Assembly (NCBI GenBank): GCA_015489265.1
Contig: WFZY01000292.1
Span: forward strand, 1-8,777
Source of the DNA: Flavobacteriaceae bacterium
GTDB lineage: Bacteria; Bacteroidota; Bacteroidia; Flavobacteriales; Flavobacteriaceae
Direction of reading: 5' to 3'
DNA length: 8,777 nucleotides
A model generated the notes under the pieces. That model worked only from the letters and a program-made list of their open reading frames with translations, made no database searches and was not told the DNA's origin. The translations under genes and the position numbers were made by a program. Below, piece by piece: positions 1 through 5,627 of the stretch; within the stretch, counting starts at the first letter, position 1; each line of letters opens with the position of its first letter.

Positions 1-8
1 TAAATTTG
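1..8 (+). promoter_or_regulatory. Bacteroidetes -7 promoter element for the redox/groES operon
   Basis: TAAATTTG matches the Bacteroidetes sigma(ABfr)-type -7 consensus TAnnTTTG exactly and lies 23 nt before the ATG at 32. The matching -33 element would fall outside the window, so only half of the promoter can be judged. The gene it serves probably has a short leader of about 15-20 nt. Confidence 0.55.
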
Positions 9-31
9 TCGTTGAAAATGACTATTGCATT

Positions 32-604
32 ATGAATTTTATAGACGTTAAAGATTATCAAGATATAGTAAAAGACAAGGATACCAAAAAATTTATTTTA
101 ATTTATAAAAAAGGGACACCTAATTCTGATTGTGCATATGATGCTTTAAAGGAAATTAAAAACGGTAAAGTTTTTACGGTTGATGTTAATGAAGTTAGGA
201 ATGTACATCAACATTACGGGGTAACGGCAGTACCCTCATTAGTTGTGGCAAACAACGGAACAGTAGAAAACATTATCAAGGGTTGTCAAACCTCCAATTA
301 TTTCGATCAGATTATTCACGAAAAAAAAACTGCTTATGCAAGCCCAAATAACGGACAAACTCAAAAGCGTGTAATTGTTTATTCGACACCAAGTTGTCCG
401 TATTGCAATAAATTGAAACAATATTTGACCAAACACGGTATTAAATTTACTGATATAAATGTAGCGGTCAATCAACAAGCTGCGGCAGAAATGGTTCGTA
501 AAAGCGGACAACGCGGTGTGCCGCAAACCGATATTAACGGTCAAATTATTATTGGCTTTGACACACCTAAACTAAGTAGAATATTAAATATACCGACTGA
601 ATAA
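32..604 (+). CDS. Thioredoxin-like / glutaredoxin (YruB-type) fusion protein
   Basis: A 190-residue cytoplasmic protein (no signal peptide) with two thioredoxin-fold domains. The N-terminal domain (about 1-98) keeps the cis-proline loop (TAVPSL, Pro68), but where a CxxC would sit it has TPNSDC, with a single cysteine (Cys34). It is therefore probably not a dithiol oxidoreductase and may be a substrate-binding or monothiol domain. The C-terminal domain (about 112-186) is a glutaredoxin: an intact CPYC site at 122-125, the cis-Pro loop GVPQT (Pro164) and the GFD motif at 175-177, as in the YruB-like glutaredoxin family. By family it would reduce disulfides or mixed thiols; the substrate is unknown. 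It is the first gene of an operon, 20 nt ahead of the groES-like gene, which suggests a shared protein-maintenance role (inference). The ATG at 32 follows a -7 element at 1-8, and no earlier in-frame start is visible. Confidence 0.85.
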   Translation: MNFIDVKDYQDIVKDKDTKKFILIYKKGTPNSDCAYDALKEIKNGKVFTVDVNEVRNVHQHYGVTAVPSLVVANNGTVENIIKGCQTSNYFDQIIHEKKTAYASPNNGQTQKRVIVYSTPSCPYCNKLKQYLTKHGIKFTDINVAVNQQAAAEMVRKSGQRGVPQTDINGQIIIGFDTPKLSRILNIPTE

Positions 605-624
605 ATAACTAAAAACTAAAAAAT

Positions 625-912
625 ATGAGAGAATTACAACCGTTAAACGAAAATGTATTATTGGAATTAACAGACGAATTTACTGAAGAAAAAACACCTT
701 CGGGCATTATCATTCCTGACAGCGCCAAAGAAAAACCGTCTTTGGGACGTGTTTTGGCATTAGGCAATATTGAAGATGCTGCCGTAAATCCCGGCGATGT
801 TGTTATGTATAAAAAGTTTGCCGGAAACAAAGTAGAATTAGACGGCAAAGAATATTTAATCTTGCCTTATGCTGACATTTTGGCTAAAATCAGTGAGGTA
901 GATAGTATTTAA
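625..912 (+). CDS. groES: Co-chaperonin GroES family protein (orphan, no adjacent groEL)
   Basis: This 95-residue protein has the usual Cpn10 length and layout. It has an N-terminal strand (LQPLNENVLLEL), a mobile loop at about 17-32 with the GroEL-binding hydrophobic segment GIII (27-30), the turn GRVLALG (41-47), the barrel strand PGDVVMYKKFAG (56-67), and the C-terminal YLILPYADILAKI (77-89). By family it caps the GroEL folding chamber in the cytoplasm. It sits 20 nt after the glutaredoxin gene and is followed directly by a terminator, so groEL is not in this transcript. It may be a second, divergent GroES beside a standard groESL operon elsewhere, or the only copy separated from groEL; the window cannot decide. 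The start is preceded by an A-rich stretch without a clear Shine-Dalgarno sequence, which is normal in this phylum. Confidence 0.9.
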   Translation: MRELQPLNENVLLELTDEFTEEKTPSGIIIPDSAKEKPSLGRVLALGNIEDAAVNPGDVVMYKKFAGNKVELDGKEYLILPYADILAKISEVDSI

Positions 913-930
913 GCAATCTAACTTAATAAT

Positions 931-973
931 TTATAAAAAAACAGCGCGACAAAATCGTGCTGTTTTTTTATAA
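931..973. terminator. Bidirectional intrinsic terminator between groES and ssb
   Basis: A perfect 15-bp inverted repeat (931-945 against 959-973) continues inward through a G.U pair and three further pairs to a five-base loop (950-954), giving a 19-bp stem. The stem base is an A7 run on the left and a T7 run on the right, so on either strand a GC-rich hairpin core is followed by a U tract. It lies between the convergent ends of groES (912) and ssb (994) and should stop transcription in both directions. Confidence 0.92.
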
Positions 974-993
974 ATTACTGTTGTTATTTTAGA

Positions 994-1332
994 TTAACTT
1001 TTACTTCCCAATAACATAATTTCATTGACCAAGACTTCGGTAATATAACGTCTTTGACCGTCTTTGGTTTCATAACTGCGATTGGTCAGTTTGCCTTCAA
1101 TAGCGACTTCTTTACCTTTATCAACATAATTTTCTATGATTTCGGCGGTTTTGCCCCAAGCCACCAAATTATGCCAATAGGTTTGTGTGACGCGCTCACC
1201 GTCTTTGTTGGTATAAGTTTGGTTGGTTGCGATTGAAAAATTGGCAACTTTACGACCGTTTTCCAAAGTTTTGATTTCAGGAACTTGTCCTACATTTCCG
1301 ATTAATTTTACACTGTTTCTTAAAGTACTCAT
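994..1332 (-). CDS. ssb: Single-stranded DNA-binding protein, short form without acidic tail
   Basis: A 112-residue protein that is almost entirely one OB fold. The start NSVKLIGNVG (6-15), the segment NFSIATNQ (31-38), the core WHNLVAWGKTAE (53-64), and YVDKGKEVAIEGKL (69-82) and RSYETKDGQ (85-93) are characteristic of bacterial SSB. By family it coats single-stranded DNA during replication, recombination and repair. It ends in MLLGSKS just after the OB fold, so it lacks both the flexible linker and the acidic DDDIPF-type tip through which full-length SSB recruits partner enzymes. Short SSBs of this kind occur beside a full-length paralogue in some Bacteroidetes, so this may not be the only SSB. 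It is monocistronic, with a -7 element at 1411-1418 and the terminator at 931-973. Confidence 0.95.
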   Translation of the reverse strand: MSTLRNSVKLIGNVGQVPEIKTLENGRKVANFSIATNQTYTNKDGERVTQTYWHNLVAWGKTAEIIENYVDKGKEVAIEGKLTNRSYETKDGQRRYITEVLVNEIMLLGSKS

Positions 1333-1410
1333 AATAATTAAATTTTAAGGGTTAATACATAAATTCAAACTAATGTGCATCGATTCAAACTTTCGATTGA
1401 TTTGATACTG

Positions 1411-1418
1411 CAAATGTA
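1411..1418 (-). promoter_or_regulatory. -7 promoter element for ssb
   Basis: On the minus strand this reads TACATTTG, an exact TAnnTTTG match. It would give ssb a leader of about 70 nt. I see no good TTG/TTTG -33 element at the usual spacing, so the promoter is supported by its -7 box only. Confidence 0.45.
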
Positions 1419-1446
1419 TGGCGGCTAGCAAAATTTATTCGGTACA

Positions 1447-1523
1447 TAAACGTTTACTTACGAAAATTATCGTTTGTAATTGTTTGCTGTCGGATATAAA
1501 ACTGATTTGTAAATAATTACAAA
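1447..1523. promoter_or_regulatory. Cluster of palindromes in the ssb / NlpC-P60 intergenic region
   Basis: The 319-nt gap 1333-1651 carries no gene that I can support. It holds divergent promoters at its ends and, in the middle, three symmetrical elements: the perfect palindrome TAAACGTTTA (1447-1456), the near-palindrome ACGAAAATTATCGT (1460-1473), and a 9-bp inverted repeat TTTGTAATT / AATTACAAA (1473-1481 and 1515-1523). These lie just upstream of the ssb -7 box and could be operator sites. The region is AT-rich, so chance symmetry is a real alternative. Confidence 0.25.
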
Positions 1524-1591
1524 AATCATGGAATAAAACAAATCGTTTCAATTCTAAAGGTATTCCCTTATAAAAAATCAAGGTAACACCC

Positions 1592-1639
1592 TATTGATTA
1601 ATGTATTATACGATTGTAGTTTTGTTTTATTAATCAATA
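1592..1639. repeat. 11-bp inverted repeat bracketing the promoter
   Basis: TATTGATTAAT (1592-1602) and ATTAATCAATA (1629-1639) are perfect reverse complements separated by 26 nt. The left arm covers the -33 TTG, the -7 element lies inside the spacer, and the right arm falls in the leader just past the expected transcription start. That placement fits a repressor or loop-forming operator. In RNA only the right arm would normally be transcribed, so a DNA-level role is more likely than an RNA hairpin. Confidence 0.4.
1594..1624 (+). promoter_or_regulatory. Bacteroidetes-type promoter for the NlpC/P60-like protein gene
   Basis: A -33 TTG at 1594-1596 and an exact -7 match TAGTTTTG at 1617-1624 are separated by 20 nt, the spacing expected for Bacteroidetes housekeeping promoters. 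The ATG at 1652 lies 27 nt beyond. This is one of the best-formed promoters in the window. Confidence 0.65.
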
Positions 1640-1651
1640 AATTATTATGTC

Positions 1652-2884
1652 ATGAAAAGAATTACATTAATATTTTTAGTCTTATGTTCGTATTTCGGCT
1701 ATGCTCAAGGTGGCGGGTTTAATTACAAAGCTTTAATTACGAATAATGGAAACGCAGTTGTTAATCAATCCATTGATATCCGGTTTACTTTACTGGAAAA
1801 TGCTACCACACCGGTTTATCAAGAAACGCATACCGCTACAACCGATAATGGAGGTATTGTATCCGTAAACATAGGAGAAGGAACACCGATTTCCGGCAAT
1901 TTTACTTCAATTGACTGGGGAAAAAATCCTTATTTCTTAAAGGTTGAAGTGGATACCGGCAGCGGTTATACCGATTTCGGTACAACAGAATTAAAATCGG
2001 TACCTTATGCCAAACATGCTACAAGTTTAACTTTGACTTCACCGGACGGTAAAAAAATTGATTTAAAGGTGGACAACAACGGTCATATCATACGGGACAT
2101 GAGTGGCGCTACCGCCAAAGAATCTTATGTAGAACGTTTGAGATATATCTTGAGAAATATGCAATTTACCGCTTATACCCACTCATCGGATTCATTGATG
2201 GATGAAGATGCCGGTATTTACAAATATGATTGTTCCGGATTTGTTTCGGAATTTGCGATGAAATATGCCATTCCCAATCATAGAACGGATTTATTTGCCC
2301 ATAGAACAACAAGCAATCGTCCCTTGGCAAAAGATTATTATCAATATTTTAGAGATACAATACTGGGACCGGGCTATAATCCGAATAATTATAATACCAG
2401 CTATGCTTCCAATCAGTACTGGAAAGTATTTACGGATATTGACTCATTAAAAGTTGGTGATTTAATCATAGTTAAATATGCCCAAGCTTGGCGAGATACT
2501 GTGCATAATGATGAACATGCTAATCCGAATTACCCTAATATGCCTTCCACAGGTCATGTCATGACAGCTTGGAGTAGCGCCATTCAAGATTCGAATGATC
2601 ATAGTCTCTATTACATTAAAGTATATGATGCTTCTTCGTCACCTCATTCTCGAGATTCGCGTTACGGTGCCAATTCTCCATCTCCTGATGGTGGAGGGGT
2701 CGGAACAGGTTGGATGATATTTAAAGCTTCTACCTACAATTCGCATAGACCTATACAATATAAATGGAAATTAAATTCGACTTATTTTTATAGATCTTTC
2801 TATGATTTTTATAATGCAGCATCTGATTATCAACATAGAAAGCACGACAGATTGCTGGGAATTATTTTTGCACGGCCGCTGTAA
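1652..2884 (+). CDS. Secreted NlpC/P60-like cysteine peptidase with tail-fibre-type N-terminal module
   Basis: A 410-residue exported protein. Residues 1-19 are a classical signal peptide (hydrophobic 4-17, predicted cleavage after FGYAQ). Residues 20-123, from GGFNYKALIT to VPYAKHA, match the beta-rich N-terminal module that bacteroidetal tail-fibre-like surface proteins use, including VNIGEGT, PYFLKVEVDTG and FGTTELKSVPYA. A short linker follows (SLTLTSPDGKKIDLK, 125-139). The C-terminal half carries NlpC/P60 hallmarks: KYDCSGFVSE with the likely nucleophile Cys194, LKVGDLIIV (266-274), GHV with the likely general base His302, and VYDAS (Asp326) as a possible third residue. By family it would cut peptidoglycan peptides or related amide bonds outside the inner membrane. 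No T9SS C-terminal domain is evident; it ends GIIFARPL. A two-codon upstream ORF (ATG TCA TGA at 1647-1655) overlaps the start codon. The next gene encodes a T9SS-sorted protein. Confidence 0.75.
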   Translation: MKRITLIFLVLCSYFGYAQGGGFNYKALITNNGNAVVNQSIDIRFTLLENATTPVYQETHTATTDNGGIVSVNIGEGTPISGNFTSIDWGKNPYFLKVEVDTGSGYTDFGTTELKSVPYAKHATSLTLTSPDGKKIDLKVDNNGHIIRDMSGATAKESYVERLRYILRNMQFTAYTHSSDSLMDEDAGIYKYDCSGFVSEFAMKYAIPNHRTDLFAHRTTSNRPLAKDYYQYFRDTILGPGYNPNNYNTSYASNQYWKVFTDIDSLKVGDLIIVKYAQAWRDTVHNDEHANPNYPNMPSTGHVMTAWSSAIQDSNDHSLYYIKVYDASSSPHSRDSRYGANSPSPDGGGVGTGWMIFKASTYNSHRPIQYKWKLNSTYFYRSFYDFYNAASDYQHRKHDRLLGIIFARPL

Positions 2885-2887
2885 AAT

Positions 2888-2930
2888 AGTGGAAAGTGGA
2901 AAGCGGTAAAGTGCGAAGTGCGAAGAAAAA
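2888..2930 (+). repeat. Degenerate heptamer tandem repeat (AGTGGAA-like)
   Basis: Five units of a 7-nt repeat run from 2888 to 2923: AGTGGAA, AGTGGAA, AGCGGTA, then after one extra base AGTGCGA, AGTGCGA. A sixth decayed unit follows. It begins three bases after the stop of the peptidase gene and is unlike the AT-rich flanks. A unit length that is not a multiple of three argues against coding. Such low-complexity tracts resemble intergenic slippage repeats known from Bacteroidetes. Confidence 0.6.
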
Positions 2931-2968
2931 TTAGAAGTGTTACAGCAAAGAAAATCTATGAAATAAAA

Positions 2969-3030
2969 CTTTCAATTTTTCAATTTCATTTTTCAACTCA
3001 ATTAACCAATATCACCAAATCATCAAAAAA
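2969..3030 (+). repeat. Low-complexity C/T/A-rich leader tract
   Basis: Imperfect iterations of TTTCAATT / TTTTTCAA (2969-2996) pass into ACCAATATCACCAAATCATC-like repeats (3004-3024) just before the start codon at 3038. The tract is nearly free of G. No TAnnTTTG promoter is visible between 2885 and 3037, so the downstream gene is probably read from the promoter at 1594-1624. Confidence 0.4.
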
Positions 3031-3037
3031 TAACCAG

Positions 3038-3517
3038 ATGAAAAAAATACTAATAATCATAAGTCTTTTTACGCTTACTTGGGTATCTGCACAAGTAGAA
3101 GTAAAAAAAAGCAGTCTGTCAACAGGTGGCGGCAGTAATAATATTGGATCGACGCGGCTTGTTTTTGCCATAGGTGAAATTGCCGTGCGTGAAAATACAC
3201 AATCAAATATCCACTTATCTGAAGGATTTGTAGGACCGGATATTACTCAATTTCTTGGCGTGGAAGATTATAAAAGCCTTGAAGGGGTACAGGTATTCCC
3301 TATACCGGTAAAAAATATTCTTACTGTAAATTTACCCAATCAAAATAGAAATTATACTATATATCTTTTTGACTTACAAGGAAAAATATTATGGTCAAAA
3401 TCAGTTGATTCTAATTTTCAATTAGATATGAGTATTTTTCCTGCCGGTGTATATTTATTATCAATAATTGATCATAAACAAAAACTGAAAAGTATTGTCA
3501 AAATTCAAAAAGAGTAG
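3038..3517 (+). CDS. Small T9SS type A sorting-domain protein
   Basis: A 159-residue exported protein. Residues 1-19 are a signal peptide (MKKILIIISLFTLTWVSAQ, cleavage after SAQ). Residues 20-70 hold a short Gly/Ser-rich segment (STGGGSNNIGSTRLVFAIGE, then SEGFVGPDI), similar to the small domain that precedes the sorting signal in many Bacteroidetes proteins. Residues 83-159 form a typical type IX C-terminal sorting domain: VFPIPVKNILTV (86-97, the YPNP-like start), YTIYLFDLQGKILWS (106-120), FPAGVYLLSI (134-143) and a basic end. By family it would cross the outer membrane through the PorU-type sortase system and lose the CTD, leaving only about 65 residues. The start at 3038 is chosen over upstream in-frame codons (GTG at 2918) because it begins the signal peptide and the upstream part comes from repeat DNA. 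It is likely co-transcribed with the peptidase gene. Confidence 0.85.
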   Translation: MKKILIIISLFTLTWVSAQVEVKKSSLSTGGGSNNIGSTRLVFAIGEIAVRENTQSNIHLSEGFVGPDITQFLGVEDYKSLEGVQVFPIPVKNILTVNLPNQNRNYTIYLFDLQGKILWSKSVDSNFQLDMSIFPAGVYLLSIIDHKQKLKSIVKIQKE

Positions 3518-3535
3518 TTTTTTCATTTTTAATAT

Positions 3536-3613
3536 GACTACTTTGGAGATTATTTCAATAATTGGATAACATAAGAAATTTGCGTTGTTAACAAATTCTC
3601 CAAAGTAGTTTTT
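3536..3613 (+). terminator. 13-bp inverted repeat with T tract; terminator or structured RNA
   Basis: ACTACTTTGGAGA (3537-3549) and TCTCCAAAGTAGT (3597-3609) are perfect reverse complements, extended by a G.U pair (3536 and 3610). The 47-nt loop contains a second small stem, AATTTG/CAAATT (3577-3582 and 3592-3597). Five Ts (3609-3613) follow the right arm, as in a rho-independent terminator. There is no T tract on the other strand, so it acts in the plus direction, after the T9SS gene. The long loop is unusual for a simple terminator. A MITE-like origin is possible, but I see no clear target-site duplication. Confidence 0.5.
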
Positions 3614-3628
3614 ATAATGTGTAGAGAA

Positions 3629-3656
3629 TTGTCACATAAAATTTCAAATCTTTTTG
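3629..3656 (+). promoter_or_regulatory. Probable promoter for the two-component pair
   Basis: A TTG at 3629-3631 and the -7-like TCTTTTTG at 3649-3656 (one mismatch to TAnnTTTG) are 17 nt apart. The sequence after it, TAAATTCG, is typical of Bacteroidetes transcription starts. This position supports initiation of translation at 3689 rather than at the ATG at 3617, which would lie upstream of the transcription start. Confidence 0.4.
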
Positions 3657-3688
3657 TAAATTCGAATGCAAATCATTCACAATTTTTT

Positions 3689-4936
3689 ATGAAGCATTCA
3701 TTGATACAAAAAATCACCGATAACAGTCTTATTTTTCTGTCTGTTATGGCTGTTCCTTTAAACATCATTTTATATATTGTATTCAAAGAACGCGGTCAGA
3801 ATTTTGAAATATTTGTGACGCCTTTTCTTTCTTTATTTGTATTTATTTTTACCTTTTTTCGTAGTCGCATTCCGTTACATATCAAGGTAAAAGTTCTGAA
3901 TATTATATTTCTATCCGGAGGAGTTTTTGCCGTTTTAATGGGGTTGTTGGACTTGGGGAGCCTATGGTTTATGCTATCTATTATCTATACTTTATTTATT
4001 TTAAGAAGACGGGTAGCGCTTTTTATTTTTTTTTCGGTTTTGAGTTTTATGATAATTGCCGGTTATATGTTAGTTACGCAATCAGGATTTATACCTTTAG
4101 GTGCTGTAATTTTTGAAAACTGTTATTATCCTTGTGTTATTACCCGTATTTTACATTTTATTATCGTGGGCTTTTTGATTTACTATATTGTCAGTAGTTT
4201 TCTGAAAGAAATCAATGAAAATATGATGATATTAAATCAACAAGCTGAAGACTTACAAAGTATAAATGAAAATTTAAAAAAGGAATCTGAAGCTAAACAT
4301 AAAATCCAAGCCGAATTGATTGATACCATTATTTTAACAGAAGAAAGAGAACGTAAGCGAATTGCAAGAGATCTGCACGATGGGCTGGGACCTGTTTTGT
4401 CATCTGTACACTTGTATTATCAAGCTTATATTGATGCTAAAACAGAGGAAGAAAAAGCAAAGATTGAAGTAAAACTAAAGCAAAATATAAAAAATGCAAT
4501 GCAGGATGTGTCAAAAATTTCTCATAATATCAGTCCCGAAATTATTGAAAATAATGGTTTAATAGTAGGCTTAAATAATTTTATTAATGATATCGGAGTT
4601 AAAAAAGATTTGGAAATTTCATTTGAATATGATAAGTTAGAACGTTTTGATATTAAAAAGGAATTGAGCTTGTATAGAGCTGTTATAGAATTGATAAACA
4701 ATACGATAAAACACGCCAAAGCGAGTTTAATACATATTCAAATTATCGTAGAAGATGGTAATATTATTGTGAATTATTGTGATAACGGGCAAGGAATAGA
4801 CCCAACTAAACTGGGACAAAGCACAGGTATAGGGCTCAAAAATATTGCTAACCGGATGCAATCTTTAGGCGGCTCTTTTGTTTTTGTTTCTAAAGACCGG
4901 AAAGCTTTTAGAGCCCGTTTGATATTGCCTTTATAG
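3689..4936 (+). CDS. Six-helix membrane sensor histidine kinase (HisKA_3 / NarL-system type)
   Basis: A 415-residue inner-membrane kinase. About six hydrophobic helices (roughly 12-32, 40-58, 69-89, 92-106, 109-129, 150-171) have no large extracytoplasmic sensor domain, so the stimulus is probably sensed in or near the membrane. A coiled coil (about 175-222) leads into the dimerisation and phosphoacceptor helix RKRIARDLHDGLGP, with His230. The HATPase_c domain (about 324-415) has an N-box NNTIKHA (Asn338 key), a G1 box DNGQGI (Asp365) and a G2 box GIGLKNIANRM (from 380). The residue at His+5 is proline where many members have the phosphatase glutamine of HDxxxQ. The response regulator follows 43 nt downstream and is the evident partner. 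An in-frame ATG at 3617 would add 24 polar residues but lies upstream of the best promoter; it remains an alternative. Confidence 0.88.
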   Translation: MKHSLIQKITDNSLIFLSVMAVPLNIILYIVFKERGQNFEIFVTPFLSLFVFIFTFFRSRIPLHIKVKVLNIIFLSGGVFAVLMGLLDLGSLWFMLSIIYTLFILRRRVALFIFFSVLSFMIIAGYMLVTQSGFIPLGAVIFENCYYPCVITRILHFIIVGFLIYYIVSSFLKEINENMMILNQQAEDLQSINENLKKESEAKHKIQAELIDTIILTEERERKRIARDLHDGLGPVLSSVHLYYQAYIDAKTEEEKAKIEVKLKQNIKNAMQDVSKISHNISPEIIENNGLIVGLNNFINDIGVKKDLEISFEYDKLERFDIKKELSLYRAVIELINNTIKHAKASLIHIQIIVEDGNIIVNYCDNGQGIDPTKLGQSTGIGLKNIANRMQSLGGSFVFVSKDRKAFRARLILPL

Positions 4937-4979
4937 TATTGAAGCTATATGTTTTTTGGCCGAATATTAAAACCAAAGA

Positions 4980-5627
4980 ATGATGAAACCTATAAAAATA
5001 GCCGTTGTTGATGACCACCATATTTTTAGAGAAGGCTTGCGTCTGGTATTACAGCAAATCAATGATTTGAAAATCGTTTATGACACCCATTCGGGAAAAG
5101 ATTTTTTAGAGTATGTTCAAAACCATCCCATTGATGTCGCTCTTGTGGATATATTGATGCCGGAAATTACCGGTATTGAATTAACGCAAAAGCTTATGAA
5201 ATTAAATCCTGATCTAAAAATTATTGCCTTAACCATGTTTTCCGATTTGGAACATTATTCGCAAATGATGACGGCAGGTGCCTTAGGTTTTTTAGTCAAA
5301 AGTGCTTCTAAAGAAGAGTTACACCAAGCCATTAAAATAGTCTATGACGGAGGTAATTATTTTAGTCAAGAAATATTAAAAAAACTGTCCACTCAATCCG
5401 TTTACAAGCAAAAATCGCTTCAAAAGTCGCAGTTAACACCACGTGAAAAAGAAATATTGAAATTGTTATGCTCGGGAAAAACAACTTTTGAAATTTCAGA
5501 ACACTTGTTTATCAGTTTTAAAACAGTTGAGACGCACCGTACAAATATTTTTAAAAAAACCGGTGTACACAATATTGCCGAATTGATTATTTGGGCTATT
5601 AAACACCATTATTATTCTGTAAAATGA
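4980..5627 (+). CDS. NarL/LuxR-family response regulator
   Basis: A 215-residue two-domain transcription regulator. The receiver domain (about 5-122) has the acidic pair Asp11-Asp12, the phosphoacceptor Asp57 in VDILMP, the switch Thr85 in IALTMF and Lys107 in FLVKSAS, all intact. The LuxR-type helix-turn-helix (about 150-212) contains LTPREKEILKLLCSGKTTFE (152-171) and a recognition helix around SFKTVETHRTNIFKKTGV. By family, phosphorylation by the partner kinase promotes dimerisation and DNA binding. It is 43 nt behind the kinase gene and probably co-transcribed. Two tandem ATG codons (4980 and 4983) could both serve. Its last 16 nt overlap the 3' end of the opposing membrane-protein gene. 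Target genes cannot be read from the window. Confidence 0.93.
   Translation: MMKPIKIAVVDDHHIFREGLRLVLQQINDLKIVYDTHSGKDFLEYVQNHPIDVALVDILMPEITGIELTQKLMKLNPDLKIIALTMFSDLEHYSQMMTAGALGFLVKSASKEELHQAIKIVYDGGNYFSQEILKKLSTQSVYKQKSLQKSQLTPREKEILKLLCSGKTTFEISEHLFISFKTVETHRTNIFKKTGVHNIAELIIWAIKHHYYSVK

Noticed and set aside
239..544. Minus-strand reading frame of about 100 codons inside the glutaredoxin fusion gene
   Set aside because: It lies wholly within a clear coding gene on the other strand and its translation shows no recognisable motif.
1054..1236. Plus-strand reading frame inside ssb
   Set aside because: It is the antisense shadow of a strongly conserved SSB gene.
2918..3037. In-frame N-terminal extension of the T9SS-sorted protein from a GTG at 2918
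   Set aside because: It would place 40 basic, low-complexity residues from repeat DNA before an evident signal peptide. The ATG at 3038 begins that signal peptide exactly.
3536..3610. Reading the 75-bp inverted-repeat element as a MITE
   Set aside because: The terminal repeats fit, but the flanks show no convincing target-site duplication and the T tract after one arm fits a terminator better.
3617..3688. Longer start for the histidine kinase at the ATG at 3617
   Set aside because: It overlaps the tail of the inverted-repeat element and lies upstream of the best promoter match (3629-3656). The added residues show no domain. Kept only as an alternative.
4522..4719. Minus-strand frame inside the kinase gene
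   Set aside because: It mirrors the coding strand of the histidine kinase between the H-box and the ATP-binding domain, with no promoter or motif of its own.
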